From the NCBI GenBank assembly GCA_949130495.1, contig OX422207.1, forward strand, positions 375,183,868-375,247,867: a stretch of DNA of 64,000 nt. Direction: 5' to 3'. Below, piece by piece: positions 1-12,254 of the stretch. Each line of letters starts with the position of its first letter. Position 1 is the stretch's first letter. Source of the stretch: Sambucus nigra (Eukaryota > Streptophyta > Magnoliopsida > Dipsacales > Adoxaceae). Under the pieces are notes generated by a model, which worked only from the letters and a program-made list of their open reading frames with translations, searched no databases and was not told the origin of the DNA. Both the position numbers and the translations under genes were made by a program.

Positions 1-1728
1 GTCATCTCTTCCCCTTTTAGGAGCCTTGCTATCAACTTACTTTCTCAACTTTCCTGATTTTAACATTTTTTCGATCTCATCCTTTAAGGAGAAGCACTTG
101 TCTGTTACAGGGCCATGGTCTTGGTGGAATTCGCACCATAAGTTATGGTTTCTCTTATGTGGAGGGTCCTTCAGTTTCTCTGGCCATCTTAGGGATTGGT
201 CATTATTGATCTCATTGAGGATGTGTTCGCAGCTTACAGTAAGAGGGTTATAATGTGCAAACTTATCATCATCTGACCTCTTCTTTCCATCCTTCTTTCT
301 TTGGAACTTCCCGCTGCCACTGCCGTTCTCATCCTCATACTTTGTGGCCATGTCCTCTTCAGCGTTCATAACCTTACTTGCAGTTGCCAATAATTCTGCC
401 ATGGACTTGGAAGGGTCTTCTGTAAGTTTCCACAGAAACTTCCCTTTCTGTAGACCTCCTATGAGGGCAATCATGGCTATATTCTCTTCGTTGTCTTCAA
501 CCTCCAGTTTTTCTTTGTTGAATCTAGCAATGTAGTCTCTTAGACTTTCGTTTTTTCCTTGCTTGGCATAAAACAGATGGGTGGTCTTCTTTTGAGGTCT
601 TACCCCAAAACAGAAATTATGAATGAATCGTTCAGCCAAGCCCTTAAAGTTCTGTATTAAGTTCTTCGGGAGAGAATTAAACCAGATATGTGCAACTCCT
701 ATTAAAGTCCCGAAGAAGGCCCGGCACTTCATCTCATCGTGTATTGAGTAAATGTCCGCTGTAGACTGGTACATCTCGATATGATGTACAGGGTTGGTGC
801 TACCATTATACTTAGGAGACACCGTAGGTGGATTGAACTTGGCAGGGGTAGGGAAGCTCACTATCTTAGCCACAAATGGTGAGCCTTCTGAGAAACCTCT
901 TTGCAATGGGTCTCAGCTTTTGATGAGGTCTCCTATCTTATCCTCAAGACATTGGATGGAGTCATTCCATGGTCTTGCAATGTCGTCCAGGCAGAGGTTG
1001 TCCCCAGCCACCTCCAAGGGGTGGACCGAGGGTTCCCCAACCATAGCACAACGTCGGTTGTTGACCTCTTCTTGGTCCCTAGCCCGTCCTATGTTAGGTC
1101 ATCCTTGATGAGGTAGATGTTTCCCCTCTTCCCTTTATGAGTCGTCTACACTCCTCGACCTGGATAACCTCTGATGTAGGTCGTTTACTGGGCCGAGCCT
1201 TTCAAAGGCCGACCCTCTGCTTAATCGATCGAAAGATGACCCTTTTTGCTGGGCTTCTTCACCTCTTCGGCCTCCACAACCTCGGCTTTTCTGGATAGGA
1301 TGTATAGTGCTATTCGAAACCTCATACGGTTCCCTATAATATTCTAGAGCATCTTCTACCTCCAAAATATCATCATACCTATCCTCAGGGCATGGGTGTC
1401 CTTGCCTCCACAGATGCAAACGTCTAGGGTCAGTAATGTCCCTCCTCCGCTGAGGTGTAGGTTGGTCTTTTTGCGGTGCCTGGGGTGGTCCCTTGGCATC
1501 AGGATGAGGCTGAACGGCCGCCGAAACAATCATCTTCGGTGAGACCCCCGATAATTTCATCATGTTTTGACTGAGTTGTGCAAATTTCTCCTTCATCGCT
1601 TGCTACGTTGCTGCCAAGGACTTCAAGGCTACCGCCACCTCAGCCATTTCGGACTGGGGTGGTGCCTGGATGGAACTAGGCCCTCCAGCACCAGGTGGTG
1701 GAGGAGGTGGTAGTAACTCCGGTGCCAT
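1..1728 (-). pseudogene. gag: gag of element A, degenerate
   Basis: This would encode the capsid-like Gag polyprotein that packages retrotransposon RNA. The start ATG is at 1728-1726, about 155 bases after the PBS, followed by a Pro-rich N-terminus. One reading frame runs through, but it holds in-frame stops near 1605, 1137, about 1107, about 918 and 39. From about 860 to 540 it shows the Retrotrans_gag type core, with the motif VSPKYNG, then HIEMYQ, a WFNSLP segment and an F-I-H-N-F stretch. A basic KRKDGKKRSDDDK-like region follows, then a CEFHQDHG motif near 110 as in Tat-type Gags. There are no frameshifts across about 1.7 kb, so decay is by nonsense changes only. The C-terminus and the protease are beyond the window. 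The family call is confident; the protein is not functional as read. Confidence 0.8.
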
Positions 1729-1882
1729 GTGTTAAAACTAAAGAGCTTGTGAAGGAAATTATCTCAACTCCTTAAAGGACCTCTTTCAATGGTGAAACAG
1801 CTCCATACAAGGGGTGAGGCCTGGTTCATCACCAGAGTCTCCGATGAGGTTAAGCAAAAAAAGAGGAAGAGACAGCTTCTTA

Positions 1883-1900
1883 TTCCCACAGACGGCGCCA
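1883..1900 (-). other. Primer binding site of element A
   Basis: The + strand reads TTCCCACAGACGGCGCCA, three bases from the LTR inner end at 1904. The reverse complement TGGCGCCGTCTGTGGGAA is a PBS form common in plant Tat/Athila-type gypsy elements. The same box recurs at 11263, 55666 and 59630. Confidence 0.8.
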
Positions 1901-1903
1901 AAA

Positions 1904-2892
1904 TGATGATGCTGGAAACAACACCACCCTTCAAGGTGTTTTCAAGCTCAAGTTAATGTTAACAATGGTAGTGTAAGAGTATTTGTATATATAGTAGAAG
2001 GGGGTGAGGAGAAGAGGATGAACACTTGAATGTAAGTGGTTCAACCAATCTGGCCTACGTCCACTGTGAGTGTGTGTGAGTAATATCACTGAATGAAAGC
2101 ACTAATGGCCGTGGATACAATCTCTCAACCTTTCTCTCTCTACTGTGTCAAATGACAAGAGTTTCAGCTAGGGTTGTAATTTTGGGATCATTTTACAAGG
2201 TAGAGGATGACCTCTATATATAGTGCTTGGGGGGTGTAATGTACCCCCAAGCATATAATGAGCATGAGTATCGAGCCAGTATGAGAGTGACACTTGGTTG
2301 TTACCAACTAAATAATGATGACCTCAATATTCCCTCACGTGGAGGGAATAATTCAGTTATAACAGATTTGTCCATGTGTTCCAAGTTATACAAAAATGTG
2401 TAGAAGCTCGATTGTCCTCGATTGGTACCAACCTCGGCCTGAAAGAGTACGAGGTTAGTGAGGTCGGGCAACTGCTTGATCAGAGGTTATCATCAATAAT
2501 CTTGGCTCAGTGGGAGAGCCGAGGTAAGGCAGGTAGAGCTGTAATGTCAGCTTGGGCCGAGGCAATGGTGAAGTAGCAGGATGTCGGCTGGTTCCCAGCC
2601 AAGGATAATAATGATGATTTGAGTTGCCTACGCTTCCTCGGCCTACACCCAGTCGAGGTTGATGTCTGGTGTATTCGTGAGGTTGGCTCCAGCCAACCTG
2701 ATAGATTACTATCTTCATGGACCATGAGGACCTCAACTGTCGCTTGGCTGTGAGGCAACTAGTAACGTCGGCCATGGCCGACCTTGCTTAGGACGACACC
2801 GCTGAGCGTAAATCTAGGTCCCTTCCAACCTCGGCCATCTCTCTAGACGAGGTTGATGTCTCTGAGATTTTGGGTCCATATAGGGCATATCA
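1904..2892 (-). repeat. 5' LTR of element A (outer end tentative)
   Basis: The inner end TGATGATG directly abuts the PBS. On the minus strand a TATA-like box, CTATATATAGAG, covers about 2213-2224 and would serve as the LTR promoter. The outer half (2390-2870) is richer in G+C and repeats CCTCGGCC and CGAGGTTGATGTCT motifs. The outer boundary is a guess from the TGAT/ATCA pairing; nothing else fixes it. Confidence 0.5.
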
Positions 2893-3139
2893 GTCATGAA
2901 AAAGGCTTTTAAGGATGACTCGTCAAATGTCGTGAAGGAGGTCGACACTACTGAAGATTTCTGAACTATTTCAGGGTCATGATACAGGATCTCCTCCAAA
3001 CTTGGAGGAAGATTTTGATGATGAGGAAGGGTCTATAGAATCCTTCATTTAACCTGTTGGGTCTGTCTTAAAGCCCATTGATAATGCCATCCCTTTTGTC
3101 AAACTACGTTCTGGGAGTAATGTTCACGATAAAGAGAAG
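2893..3139 (+). pseudogene. Accessory gene of element B, end of exon 1
   Basis: This lies on the strand opposite to B's gag-pol. The reading frame is acidic (EDFDDEEGSIES-like near 3010-3040) and ends in DKEK at 3128-3139, immediately before a GT splice donor at 3140. Element E has the same DKEK followed by a GT donor at the end of its exon 1. Upstream of about 2893 the gene is replaced by element A's LTR, and stops occur within the frame, so this is a decayed fragment. The function is unknown; see the exon 2 entry. Confidence 0.55.
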
Positions 3140-3361
3140 GTTTAACTCCTTTGTTTTACTTTTTTTTCTCTGTCCTTGTAATATGATCATTATTATGTAA
3201 CACCTCCTAGTTTATTAATGAAAATATTTACTTTTGACTGAATGCGTTGCATTATCATTCTTATGCCTTCTTTATTGGTTGAGTTATTTTCATGAAGTCA
3301 CACACCTTGTATTATGTTTGCTCCGTAATCACACATGTGTTCTTACATTTGTAATTTTCAG
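3140..3361 (+). other. Predicted intron of the element B accessory gene
   Basis: The intron is 222 bases. It runs from the donor AAG|GTTTAA at 3137-3145 to the acceptor TTTTCAG| ending at 3361, and the inside is T-rich. Splicing joins DKEK to a codon for F in phase 0, exactly as in element E. This is inferred from sequence only. Confidence 0.6.
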
Positions 3362-4612
3362 TTTGATGCTAGGAAAATGCCCTAGATTCTGTTAAATCTG
3401 ACGTGCTCAGGTGGAGTAGAAATCTTCTGAAAATTAGCCATATTCCTTTATCCATAAAAGACTTAGGTTGCCTTCTTGGTCCAGATGTGTCTGACAAGTT
3501 TAAGGAGTCGTATATCCATATTCACTATTTTCTAGATAGGGTAGTGGCAAATAATGTTGCTTATTATGATATGATTGAAGATATGTAATAAGACCACAAG
3601 TTTTCTTTAGCTTCTCTCCATGACTATGAGGCTAAGTACAAAACATTGAGTAAAGGTTGGGGCATTGAGAAGAAGCTTGCAGAGTATGCCTACGTGCATA
3701 AAAGGAAAGAGTTCTTATTAAACTGAGAAGTAAATAAAGCTTGGGAGGTAGACAAACTTCTTGAAGATGAAAATAATCGACTCCGAAATCAGTTAAGATT
3801 GCTTGAAGAAGTCATCTTCCAGTGGTGCTAATGAAAGTGATTCTTTATTGGAAACTGAGAATGCCAAATTAGTAGAAGAACTTGAAGCACTGCAGAAATC
3901 GAAACTTGGGCAAACTTCCAGGCAACAAAGGGTTGTTCGACCAACCATAAAAGAGGTAGGAACTAAAAAAACAATAGCCGACCAAGCTCCCCCAGCTACA
4001 AGTGAATAGTCGGGCCATTGTTGATTTGTCTATCTAACTAGAAGCAATGAATAAAGCCATCGTCGACCAATATATTCAGTTGAAAGTGAAGAGTTTTGTC
4101 TTGAAGAAACTTCAACATCAGGTTGAAAGGCTAAACTTTTAATTACATAAACAACTAATGGAGGTCTGGGTGGAAGGCTACAATGAGTCCCTTAGCCATG
4201 TTGATGATCACCTTACCTAGAGTCATCGTGAAGGTTATAGATGGGGATGGACCAACTTGTCAACCTTGTTTAAATATGGTAAAAATAGTGAGCTATAGTA
4301 CTGGAATGAGCCTGGTTTGTTGGATTATGACAAGCCCCTATTTAAGTTGGACATATCATGGATTCTTCCTGATGCCATTCCCTAGTGCTTAATCACCAAA
4401 TATATGGGAGATTATGATCTTCATGATGTGCATGAAATATTTCATACTACTGATCTGATCAATGTGTCGAGAAGTAGTAATAGGCAAATGCTGAGGGATT
4501 TAACTTCATTAATTCCTCTTACACCCTGGATGATCCTCCTCCTAGTAATGGAGAGAGTGAAATAAGAGAGAGTGCGACAATCTTCAAAAGCTCAAGGAAA
4601 ATTTCCATCTGA
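3362..4612 (+). pseudogene. Accessory gene of element B, exon 2 (coiled-coil and conserved C-terminal module)
   Basis: This is homologous to the minus-strand gene at 62335-63618 in element E. Matching blocks in order are LGPDVS, then VANNVAYYDMIED (E: VANNVAYYEMIED), a Lys/Glu-rich heptad-like stretch, GYNESL (E: GYNEAL), PGLL, then FKLDISWI (E: FKLDMSWI). These are followed by AIP.CLI.KYMGDYDLH and LDDPPP near the end. The product would be a non-membrane, coiled-coil protein of unknown role. The stop is at 4610-4612. Frameshifts and several stops make it a pseudogene. It is transcribed toward pol, convergent with gag-pol. It most resembles the C-terminal part of plant 'putative gypsy type transposon' proteins; that family name is from memory, not from a search. 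Confidence 0.7.
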
Positions 4613-4689
4613 ATAACCTTTCTCTTTTTTGTATTCATTTGATCTTGAATGTAATACAATTAGTAATTGAATTTAAATTCATAGTTTGT

Positions 4690-5260
4690 GTTGTCAACTT
4701 ATTATTAGTCAATCAATTAGTCAACTAAGTTATCATTTAATAATGAATTATTAAACTATGATTGTAAGGCTATAGATTCTACCAATGCACTTAGATGAAA
4801 CTACAAATAGTTTTATTTATACAAGTTTAGCATCAGTACGAGTTGAAACCAAGTGTATGAGGAATATATGCATGTATTCCAATGGTTGGGAATGTATACA
4901 TATCTTCCTGCATTTAACTTAGTAGGGTAAAACTTGTGTTTAACTGTTTGAGTTGTACAAGAAGTTTTACAAACATCTTATTTTTTAGTTGTTAAAGACG
5001 AAGTCATACATGAAGTAAATTAGTAATGCCGACCAAGTGTGTTAGGAGTGTATTCTTGTATTTAACTTTGTCGGGTAATACTTCTTATTCATGACTTATT
5101 AATACTAAGTCATACATGAAGTAATAACTTGGGCGAGTTACTATTGTGCATTAAGTCGTTGGTGCATCTTGGATTTGATAAGTTAAACCTAATTAAGTAT
5201 GTGATATTGATCAAAAAAATAAGTTCAACCTAGTTAAGTTTGTGTTGTAGATTGGAAAGA
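4690..5260. repeat. Imperfect repeats between B accessory gene and B pol
   Basis: This AT-rich spacer holds diverged repeats. The phrase AAGTCATACATGAAGTAA occurs at about 4999 and 5104. Related pieces include ACCAAGTGT, TTGTATTTAACTT and AGTTAAACCTA/AGTTCAACCTA. It occupies the same place as the arrays at 51180 (D1), 61440 (E) and 19830 (C), but it is too decayed to give a clean unit length. Confidence 0.45.
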
Positions 5261-5432
5261 TCTGAAGACCAAGAGACATTTTTGGTTTATTAATTCTGGG
5301 GTATGTATATCGTCGTACTCTGAAAAAAAATGAAAAAAATTTAGGGAACTAAAATCAAGATTTTTATTAAACTTGAAAGATAGTTGTGTTGAATATAAAG
5401 TTAAGAGAAATACAAATCGTCATTACCTTTAG

Positions 5433-8400
5433 TCACTGATAATATTTGCGAAGGTGCTCGGTGTTCAAAGGGTTCTTGAATCCTTCCCCTTCTAGTGTCT
5501 CAAGTTGAAAATTCCCTAGTCGAATGATTGCTGAAATATGCTATGGGCCATGCCAATTGGCCTCAAGCTTATTGCCTTTCAGGATGACCTTCTTAAGGAC
5601 ATAGTCTTTTCTTTTAAGTTTGTCATCTTGACCCTTTTGTTGTAAAAACAAGCGGTCCTTTATTGGTATGTAACATTTTTTTGAGCGGCATCTGCTCGGA
5701 CATCTTACAACATATCTAAGTCTAATTTTCTCATCAAATCACTCATGGGAGAATCAAAATTCATCACTCTATGAGTTGGTAGGGCTATATCGACAGGCAC
5801 CATGGCATTTGTCCCAAATGCAAGCATATAAGGTGTTTCTCGAGTTGCTATCCTCGACGTTGTTCTATAAGCCCAAAGAACATAATGAAATTCATTAATC
5901 CAGTTTTCCTTAATAACATCAATTCTTTTCTTTAATTCATTAAGCAAGATTCTATTTGTAACTTCTGTTTGACTATTACTTTGTGGATGATCTAGTGTGG
6001 AATGGAGTTTTTGGATCTTGAACTGAACACAGTATGCTTCAAATTTATCCTTATCGAACTAGGTTCCATGGTCTATAATAAAGGCATAAGGCATGCCATA
6101 CCTACATATGATGTTCGTTTAGATGAATTAGTACACTTTCTCGTAAGGCATATATATCAATAACTTTGCTTCCACCCATTTTGTAAAATAATTAAAACAG
6201 TAACTACTAGGTACTTGACCCTACCTTTGGTGGTCGGCAGTGGGTCGACTAAGTCAATTTCCCAAATGTCGAACAATAAAAGAGAATTAATAGGTGCCAG
6301 AGAAGCGTTGGGTTATTTGTTAATTGAAAAAAAACTTTGGCACTTATCACACTTTCTTATGAAGGTCGTACAGTTTGCCTTTATATTTGGCCACTAGTAT
6401 CCCTGTGTGTGAATTCTCTAGAGCAATTACCAACTACCTGAATGAACTCCACGAGATCTTTCATGCATTTTCTTGATCAAATCCTCAACTTCCAATGGAT
6501 GGACATAGCATAATAAGGAAATGGTAAAGCCCCTTTTGAATAAGACTCCTTTGTACAATATATATCGGGCTATTGTGTATCAAAATTTTTTTGCTTCTTT
6601 TGGATCAGTCGGTAGGATTCCTTCTTCGATATAAGCTTTGATCAGATCCATCCAGGAATGTCCCAAATATAAAATAATGGAATTGATCATTAGATCCTCA
6701 TCTATGCTCCTACTTGCCAAAATCTCAACTGGAATGCTTCTCCCGAGTTATTCTTATTATTGAAGCTAGCCGAGCAAGTGCGTCATCTCAGGCATTAGCT
6801 ATCCTTGGTGTCTTGTTCATTTTATGCCTGTAAATTTGGATATGACTAAGATTAATTTGGTAAAGTATCTAGTCATCAACTCTCCCTTGACTCTATATAG
6901 ATAAAGCACTTAGTTGACAACCAGTTATAAATCACTGTGTGCCACTACTTGCTTAACACCAAACGAATGGGCTAATTTCGGTCAGACTATCAAAGCTTCA
7001 TACTCAACTTTACTATTTTATGCTATGAATAAAAACTTAAGGGAATATTTAATATTAATATCATCAGGAGGATTAAGTATGATACCTGCTCCACTTCAAG
7101 TTGCACATGAAGATTCATCCACATATAAATTCCACAATGGAATATCACTCTTAAAGAAGTACACAAATAGTTACCCATAGCAAAATAGCTTTTTACTTTC
7201 CTCTTCATACTTCTAAGCCATTTCTTGAAAACTGGATGATTCAGGTTGATCGGCTACGACTTTGTCTTGCTTTTGATCTGAATTGTCTTTTAAAGAAATC
7301 TACTCGGTACGCAAGTTTTGTTGGTCGCTAACCTTTGGATAGGTGATTTCTCCAATGAATTTCTCTAAAGCTTATCCTTTCAACGATGACCATGGCTCGT
7401 AGACAATGCCATATTCTCCAAGATCTACTCCCCAGTAAATCAATCTTCCTGACTTCTCAGGTTTATGGAAGACTTGCTAAAGAGGTAGATCAGTGTACAC
7501 TATTATGGTGTGTTCTTGGAAATAAGGCGTCATGCATCTGGAAGCTTCAATGAGAGATAAAGACAGTTTTTCTAAGCGTGGATACCTGATTTTGGCTCCT
7601 CAAAATGCTTTGCTTGCGTAGTAAATTGGTTTTTGGATTCCATTCTCCAACCGAACCAGTTCCTAGCTAACTTCAAATTTAGAAATAGCTAAGTATAAGT
7701 ACAATTTTTCTCCCAAAATAGGTCGAGACAATAAATGTGGTAATCCCAGATACTTCTTCAACTATTAAAATGCTTCTTCACACTTCTCATTCCACTTAAA
7801 GGTCCTATATATTACTCAAGAAATAAACTTTTTTAAGGCAACTACTATACCAATAAGTCTTTGAACATCCTTCTTGAAGTTCGGCGACTACATTTCTATC
7901 GGATCTTTGATTTTGGTACGGTTATATTTAATTCCTCTTTGGTTTACTATGAAGCGGAGGAACATTCCCTCTTATACACCGAACACACACTTGGTCGGAT
8001 TTAGCTTCATCTGATGCTTTTTTAGTTGATCGAAAGTCTGACTGAGGTCCTTCATATAATCTAAAGCCTTATTGCTTTTAGTCAACTTATCATCTACATG
8101 AACCTCCATATTTTTCTCAATCTTATCTTCAATCACCTTATTATCCAACCTATGGTACATTGTTCAAGTGTTTTTGAGCCCAGAGGACATTATATTATAG
8201 CAATAAGTACCTCGACTGGTAATGAAAGAAGTGATTTCACTATCTTCTGGTTTCATTCATATCTTATGATACCCAGAATAAGCATCCATGAATCTTAACA
8301 ACTCATATCCTGATGTGGCATCCACCAACTGATCAATTCTAGGAAAAAAATGGTTCTTTGGGCAAGCTTTATTAAGATCAGTAAAATCTACAAACATTCG

Positions 8401-11213
8401 CCACTTATCATTTTTCTTTTTTGACCATCACAACATTGGACAACCATGATGGATATTTGACATCCTCAATGAATTGGGCTTTTTGTATTTTTTCCACCTC
8501 TTCATGTATATCTTAGTTTTTCTCCAAACTGAACACCTTATGCATTTGCTTAATCGGCTTGGCATCCTTATTAATGTTGAGCTCATGATAGAGGATGTTG
8601 GGATAAATCCCAACCATAATTATCGTGACTCCAAGCGAACACATTTCTCTGTTGTTTCAAGAACGTAATAAATTCTTGTTTAAGGAGTGGATCCAGTGTG
8701 GAGTCGATCTAGGTAGTTCTATTCAATTTGTCATCATCCAGGATTATGCTTTCGGTGGCTTCACAATTCGCCCTTTAACTAGCTCCGTTTCATCTCGGGG
8801 ATCCAGAGTATCAAGTTCTGACTCACTGTTGGCCTTCGTAGTGTCTACTTTGTAAGGAGTGGTCTTCTTCTTCAAATCAACTGAATACTTTTATTCGGTT
8901 GAGGAGTATTAGAATTCTCTGGCCACCTTTTGGGCACCTTTCACGACACCAACCCCAAAGTAAGTAGGGAACTTTAAACACTGATGGGTTTTGGATGGTA
9001 CAACTTTAAACTTCTTTAGTCTAACCCTATCAAAGATCACATTATAAGCAGATTAAACATTTTTATCCATCACAACGAAGCATATTTTTTAGTGCGACTT
9101 GCTGGTCAAGTGCCGAATAACACCTCTAGCTTGACTGTCCCAATGGGGTAAACTTTTTGTCCTAAAAAAACTATTAATGGCATGTTGTATGGTTCCATCT
9201 GACTAACTTTCAGTCCTAAACACTGAGAGCATGGGTAGAACATGATATCAACTGAGCTCCCATTATCAAGCAGAACCGTAGCGATGATGGCTTCTTGGAT
9301 TCTAAACATGACAACTAATGGATCATCATGGGGATACAATACCTTATATAGGCCATTCTTAGAAAAGTCGATTATAAGTTTATCTTTATAGAGTTTCTAG
9401 GCCGATCATCTTCATTTAGGTTGATTCGTTGGATATAATAACAAGCATGTGCTTCATTCAGGTAGGCCTTTCTTTCTGCAGTTTGATCTTATCCTCCTAT
9501 ATCCCCACCTGTAATTACATGACAATCAAAAGATCTAAAATGTGCCATAACTACTTCAAGTTCTGGTTGTTTGGGATTTTTTGATAGGTTAGGATCATCT
9601 TCATAACCTTATTCATGGTTTCGCTTCCTGTAATCTCTGAATTTACAAGGAGAATTTGACCTTCCTCTTATTTCTCTGCTTTCTCACCGATTAATAAATT
9701 TGTTTATCTTTTCTCGATGAATGAGGGATTCCACTTTTTTCTTCAAAGCGATACATCTATCGATCGTGTGGCCATAATCCTTATGAAACTCATAATATTT
9801 TAATTTATCCCTTCTCTTAGGCAGTGCCCTCAGCTTCTCGGGTCATCACAAATCTCTATTGTGCTTAATTTCCTCTAGGATATGGTTAATACTGACCATT
9901 AATGGAGTATATGTTCCATACTTTTTGATCTTATCATCTTTCTTCGATTTTTGCTCCTTCTTCTGAGTCTTAGTGGTGGGACTCTTCTTTGCAACCATTG
10001 CTTCCTCGACATTCATGATTTTTCCAGCCTTAGCCATGAGCTCAATCATGGTTTTGGGAGGATATTTTACGAGTGCATAGTATACATTTTCTGGAACAAA
10101 TCCACTCATTAAAGCAGTGATTGCTATTTTCTCTTCATAGTCAACCACTTCCAATTTCTCATTATTAAAATGAGTGATGTATTCTTTGGTGATTTCCTCT
10201 ACTCATTGTTTGACACTCAAGAGATGTGATACTCTCCTAACTGGCTTGGACCAAAAATAGAAGTTGGTGATGAATAGCTCGGCGAGCTGGTTGAAGTTGG
10301 AAATTTGTCCTCGGGGCAAGTTATTGTACCAAATAGGGTTGAACCAGTAATGGTGCTGGAAAAAGGTCTATATCTTATTTCATCAGGAACATAATATATG
10401 TCGACTATAGCCTGATATTGTTCAATGTGTAAAACTGAATCATTTTTACCCTCATATTTAGGGGAAACCACTGGGGTTTTAAACTTGGATGGAGTTGGAA
10501 AGTCAATAATTTCCTGAATGAACGGAGATCCCTTTACGAAATTCCACTACAATTAATTCTTTGCCTTGGCCATTTCTCCCATCATATTTTCTAATCACTG
10601 GATTGATCCCTTCCATGAAGGGTTACTTGCATCACATCAATGTAAAGAAGCTCGGCTATCTCGACCATGTGTTTACGCTGGACTCTCTTCCTGAGAAGTC
10701 TGCTCGACATACACATATCGTTGGATGCTTGATCTAGACCTGATTGGGGCTTCATGATGTTCGACTGGATGTTTATTAGTTGTAGATAACTATCTAGGAC
10801 AATCCATGTTTGCTCGGGGTCCCAAACAGTTAAAAGGAATCTCTAGTCAATCTTTCCAAAGAGCTTGGTCTTTCAGAAGAAGGAGAATGGTCATCATAGA
10901 ATTATGAGGATCTAAGAAATGAACTTACTCCTGGATGGTAAGACCTATCTTGTAAAGATCTGGAATGGCTATGTCGGCTATGCCTAGGAGGCGTAGGTGA
11001 CATTTCTTTCCTCAGTAAAGGAACCAGTTGTTGCCTATAAAGGGCTGGAGATCTGGCTTGTAATGATTGATCCAATTGCCTTATTGATTCATGCATGGCA
11101 TCTTGACCCCTAGCAATACTAGTAAGAATTCCATTCAGGTCAACTATTGCAGGCGAAGCAGATAGGACGATTGGGTTACCTTTATTTTTTATACTATTCA
11201 CAGGGTCATTCAT
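5433..11213 (-). pseudogene. gag-pol: gag-pol of element B, heavily degraded
   Basis: The start ATG is at 11213-11211, 50 bases past the PBS. Gag has VSPKYEG and HIEQYQ at about 10470-10400, then a Lys-rich C-part ending near 9846. The protease active site is LLDNGSSVDI (about 9290), the DNGS form seen in Tat-type elements. The RT shows VHVDDKL at about 8085, in place of the YVDD box, then MKLNPTKCVFG. Integrase shows WEIDLVDPLPTT at about 6260 with the first catalytic Asp present, then LKKRI...WAYRTT and the box LPTHRVMNFDSP at 5950-5705. The frame ends in EHLRKYYQ-stop at 5433, identical in form to E. Many stops and frameshifts break it, so no active enzyme can be made. Confidence 0.8.
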
Positions 11214-11262
11214 TTTCCCTTTAATGAAAACATATAAGATAGAGAGCAACATTAGACACACG

Positions 11263-11280
11263 TTCCCACAAACGATGCCA
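11263..11280 (-). other. Primer binding site of element B (mutated)
   Basis: The + strand reads TTCCCACAAACGATGCCA, three bases from the LTR inner end. It differs from the GGCGCCA core of the other copies at GATGCCA. Both changes could be CG to TG/CA type transitions. Confidence 0.75.
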
Positions 11281-11283
11281 ATC

Positions 11284-11820
11284 TGTTGATGTCAAAAATG
11301 GATTAGATCTAAATTTATAATCACATATAAAATATAAGATTGTAATGAAATAATCACATAGGATACAAATAGTTTTTAAAGTGGTTCGACTGTGTAATAA
11401 AGCCCACGTCCATTGTTATTGTATTGATTTGATTGATTACATAAAGCTAAGTACTCTTGTTAAGAACTAAATCAAAGAATCTATTCTCTCTTGCCTTTTG
11501 TGAAAGTAATACAATGTATTTATAGTGACCTAGAGATCAAGGGTTAGAATGCCTTTATATATTCAAGAATTTACACCCATACATAATAAATGTGATGGTT
11601 GATAGTCTAGACCACGTGCGAAAGGACCCTTGGATATTTCCCCCAAGTGGGGACTGTTTATTTGCTTTGATGGTCTGCATTCTTCATGTTAGTCGGCATG
11701 CCTACCGAGCAACTATCTTTGGGGCTAATGAAGTGGCTACTGACTAGGATTGTTGTCACGTAAGGAGATAAATGACCATATCTGATTGGTCCATTAGGTT
11801 GATAATTTTTTATATGAACA
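11284..11820 (-). repeat. 5' LTR of element B
   Basis: The LTR is 537 bases and begins TGTTGATG and ends GAACA on the + strand (TGTT...AACA inverted ends). It shares with the LTRs at 49453, 55687 and 59651 the block AAAGTGGTTCG, followed by GCCCACGTCCA or GCCTACGTCCA. It has the minus-strand TATA box CTATAAATA at 11525-11517 and the phrase TGATTGGTCC near the outer end. No matching LTR lies on the other side of B. Confidence 0.85.
11517..11525 (-). promoter_or_regulatory. TATA box in LTR of element B
   Basis: CTATAAATA on the minus strand, at the same relative place as in the LTRs of D1 (49717-49710; 55894-55886) and D2 (56349-56341). It would start RNA running through the PBS into gag. Confidence 0.55.
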
Positions 11821-12254
11821 ACTCTGTTGAAAACTTTTTCTTCACTTTGTAAATTAATTCAAAAACGACTATAAATATTCTAGATCTTTATGAAACTCCA
11901 TGAAACTTATTCGAACACGAAACCCATATCAATACAAGATTCTAATGATGAAGAACCATTACATCCCCTCACAATTTCCTCCAAATACATCGATAAAGAA
12001 ATAATTATAAAAAGCTAATTATTAGTGCCATATCGAATCTATGAGTAAAAAAAAGGTACGGATAAATCATCATAGGATCCCATCACAAAATAAACTTATG
12101 TGACCATGATGGAAGAGATATAAACATAAAATCTATACAAAACCAAGTTACCACGGTGCCATACACAAGATTGTACCATTATCAAATATGCAAAATCAAG
12201 GGTTTTATAGTGGACAACATGCACATTTAAAAAACATTATTAATCTCAATAAAA
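11821..12254. other. Unassigned AT-rich stretch
   Basis: There is no ORF, no repeat and no LTR motif that I can support. It lies between B's outer LTR end and the PBS of the next LTR. It may be the body remnant of the element whose LTR is at 12273-13779, but no coding match is visible. Confidence 0.3.

Larger units (their letters stand above)
1..2892 (-). mobile_element. Element A: Tat-like Ty3/gypsy retrotransposon, 5' part (LTR, PBS, gag)
   Basis: This is a minus-strand element whose pol and 3' LTR lie beyond the left window edge. What is visible is the 5' LTR (about 1904-2892), the PBS at 1883-1900 and a gag frame from 1728 down past position 1. The PBS type and gag resemble element B, so I place it in the Tat-like group. 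The LTR outer end is uncertain: TGATGATG at 1904 is a clear inner end, and CATATCA ending at 2892 is the best matching outer end I could find. B's accessory-gene exon 1 is cut at this border, so A probably inserted into B. No target duplication can be tested because the other end is outside the window. Confidence 0.7.
2893..11820 (-). mobile_element. Element B: degraded Tat-like Ty3/gypsy retrotransposon with antisense accessory gene
   Basis: On the minus strand the order is 5' LTR (11284-11820), PBS (11263-11280), gag (from 11213), protease (about 9340), RT (about 8450-7900), RNase H, and integrase ending with a stop at 5435-5433. Then comes a repeat-rich spacer (about 4690-5260), and finally a gene on the opposite strand (about 2893-4612). 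The 3' LTR is absent, because element A sits where the accessory exon 1 is cut. Every coding frame is broken by stops and indels, so B is old. Integrase and accessory gene match element E well enough to call them one family. Confidence 0.85.
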
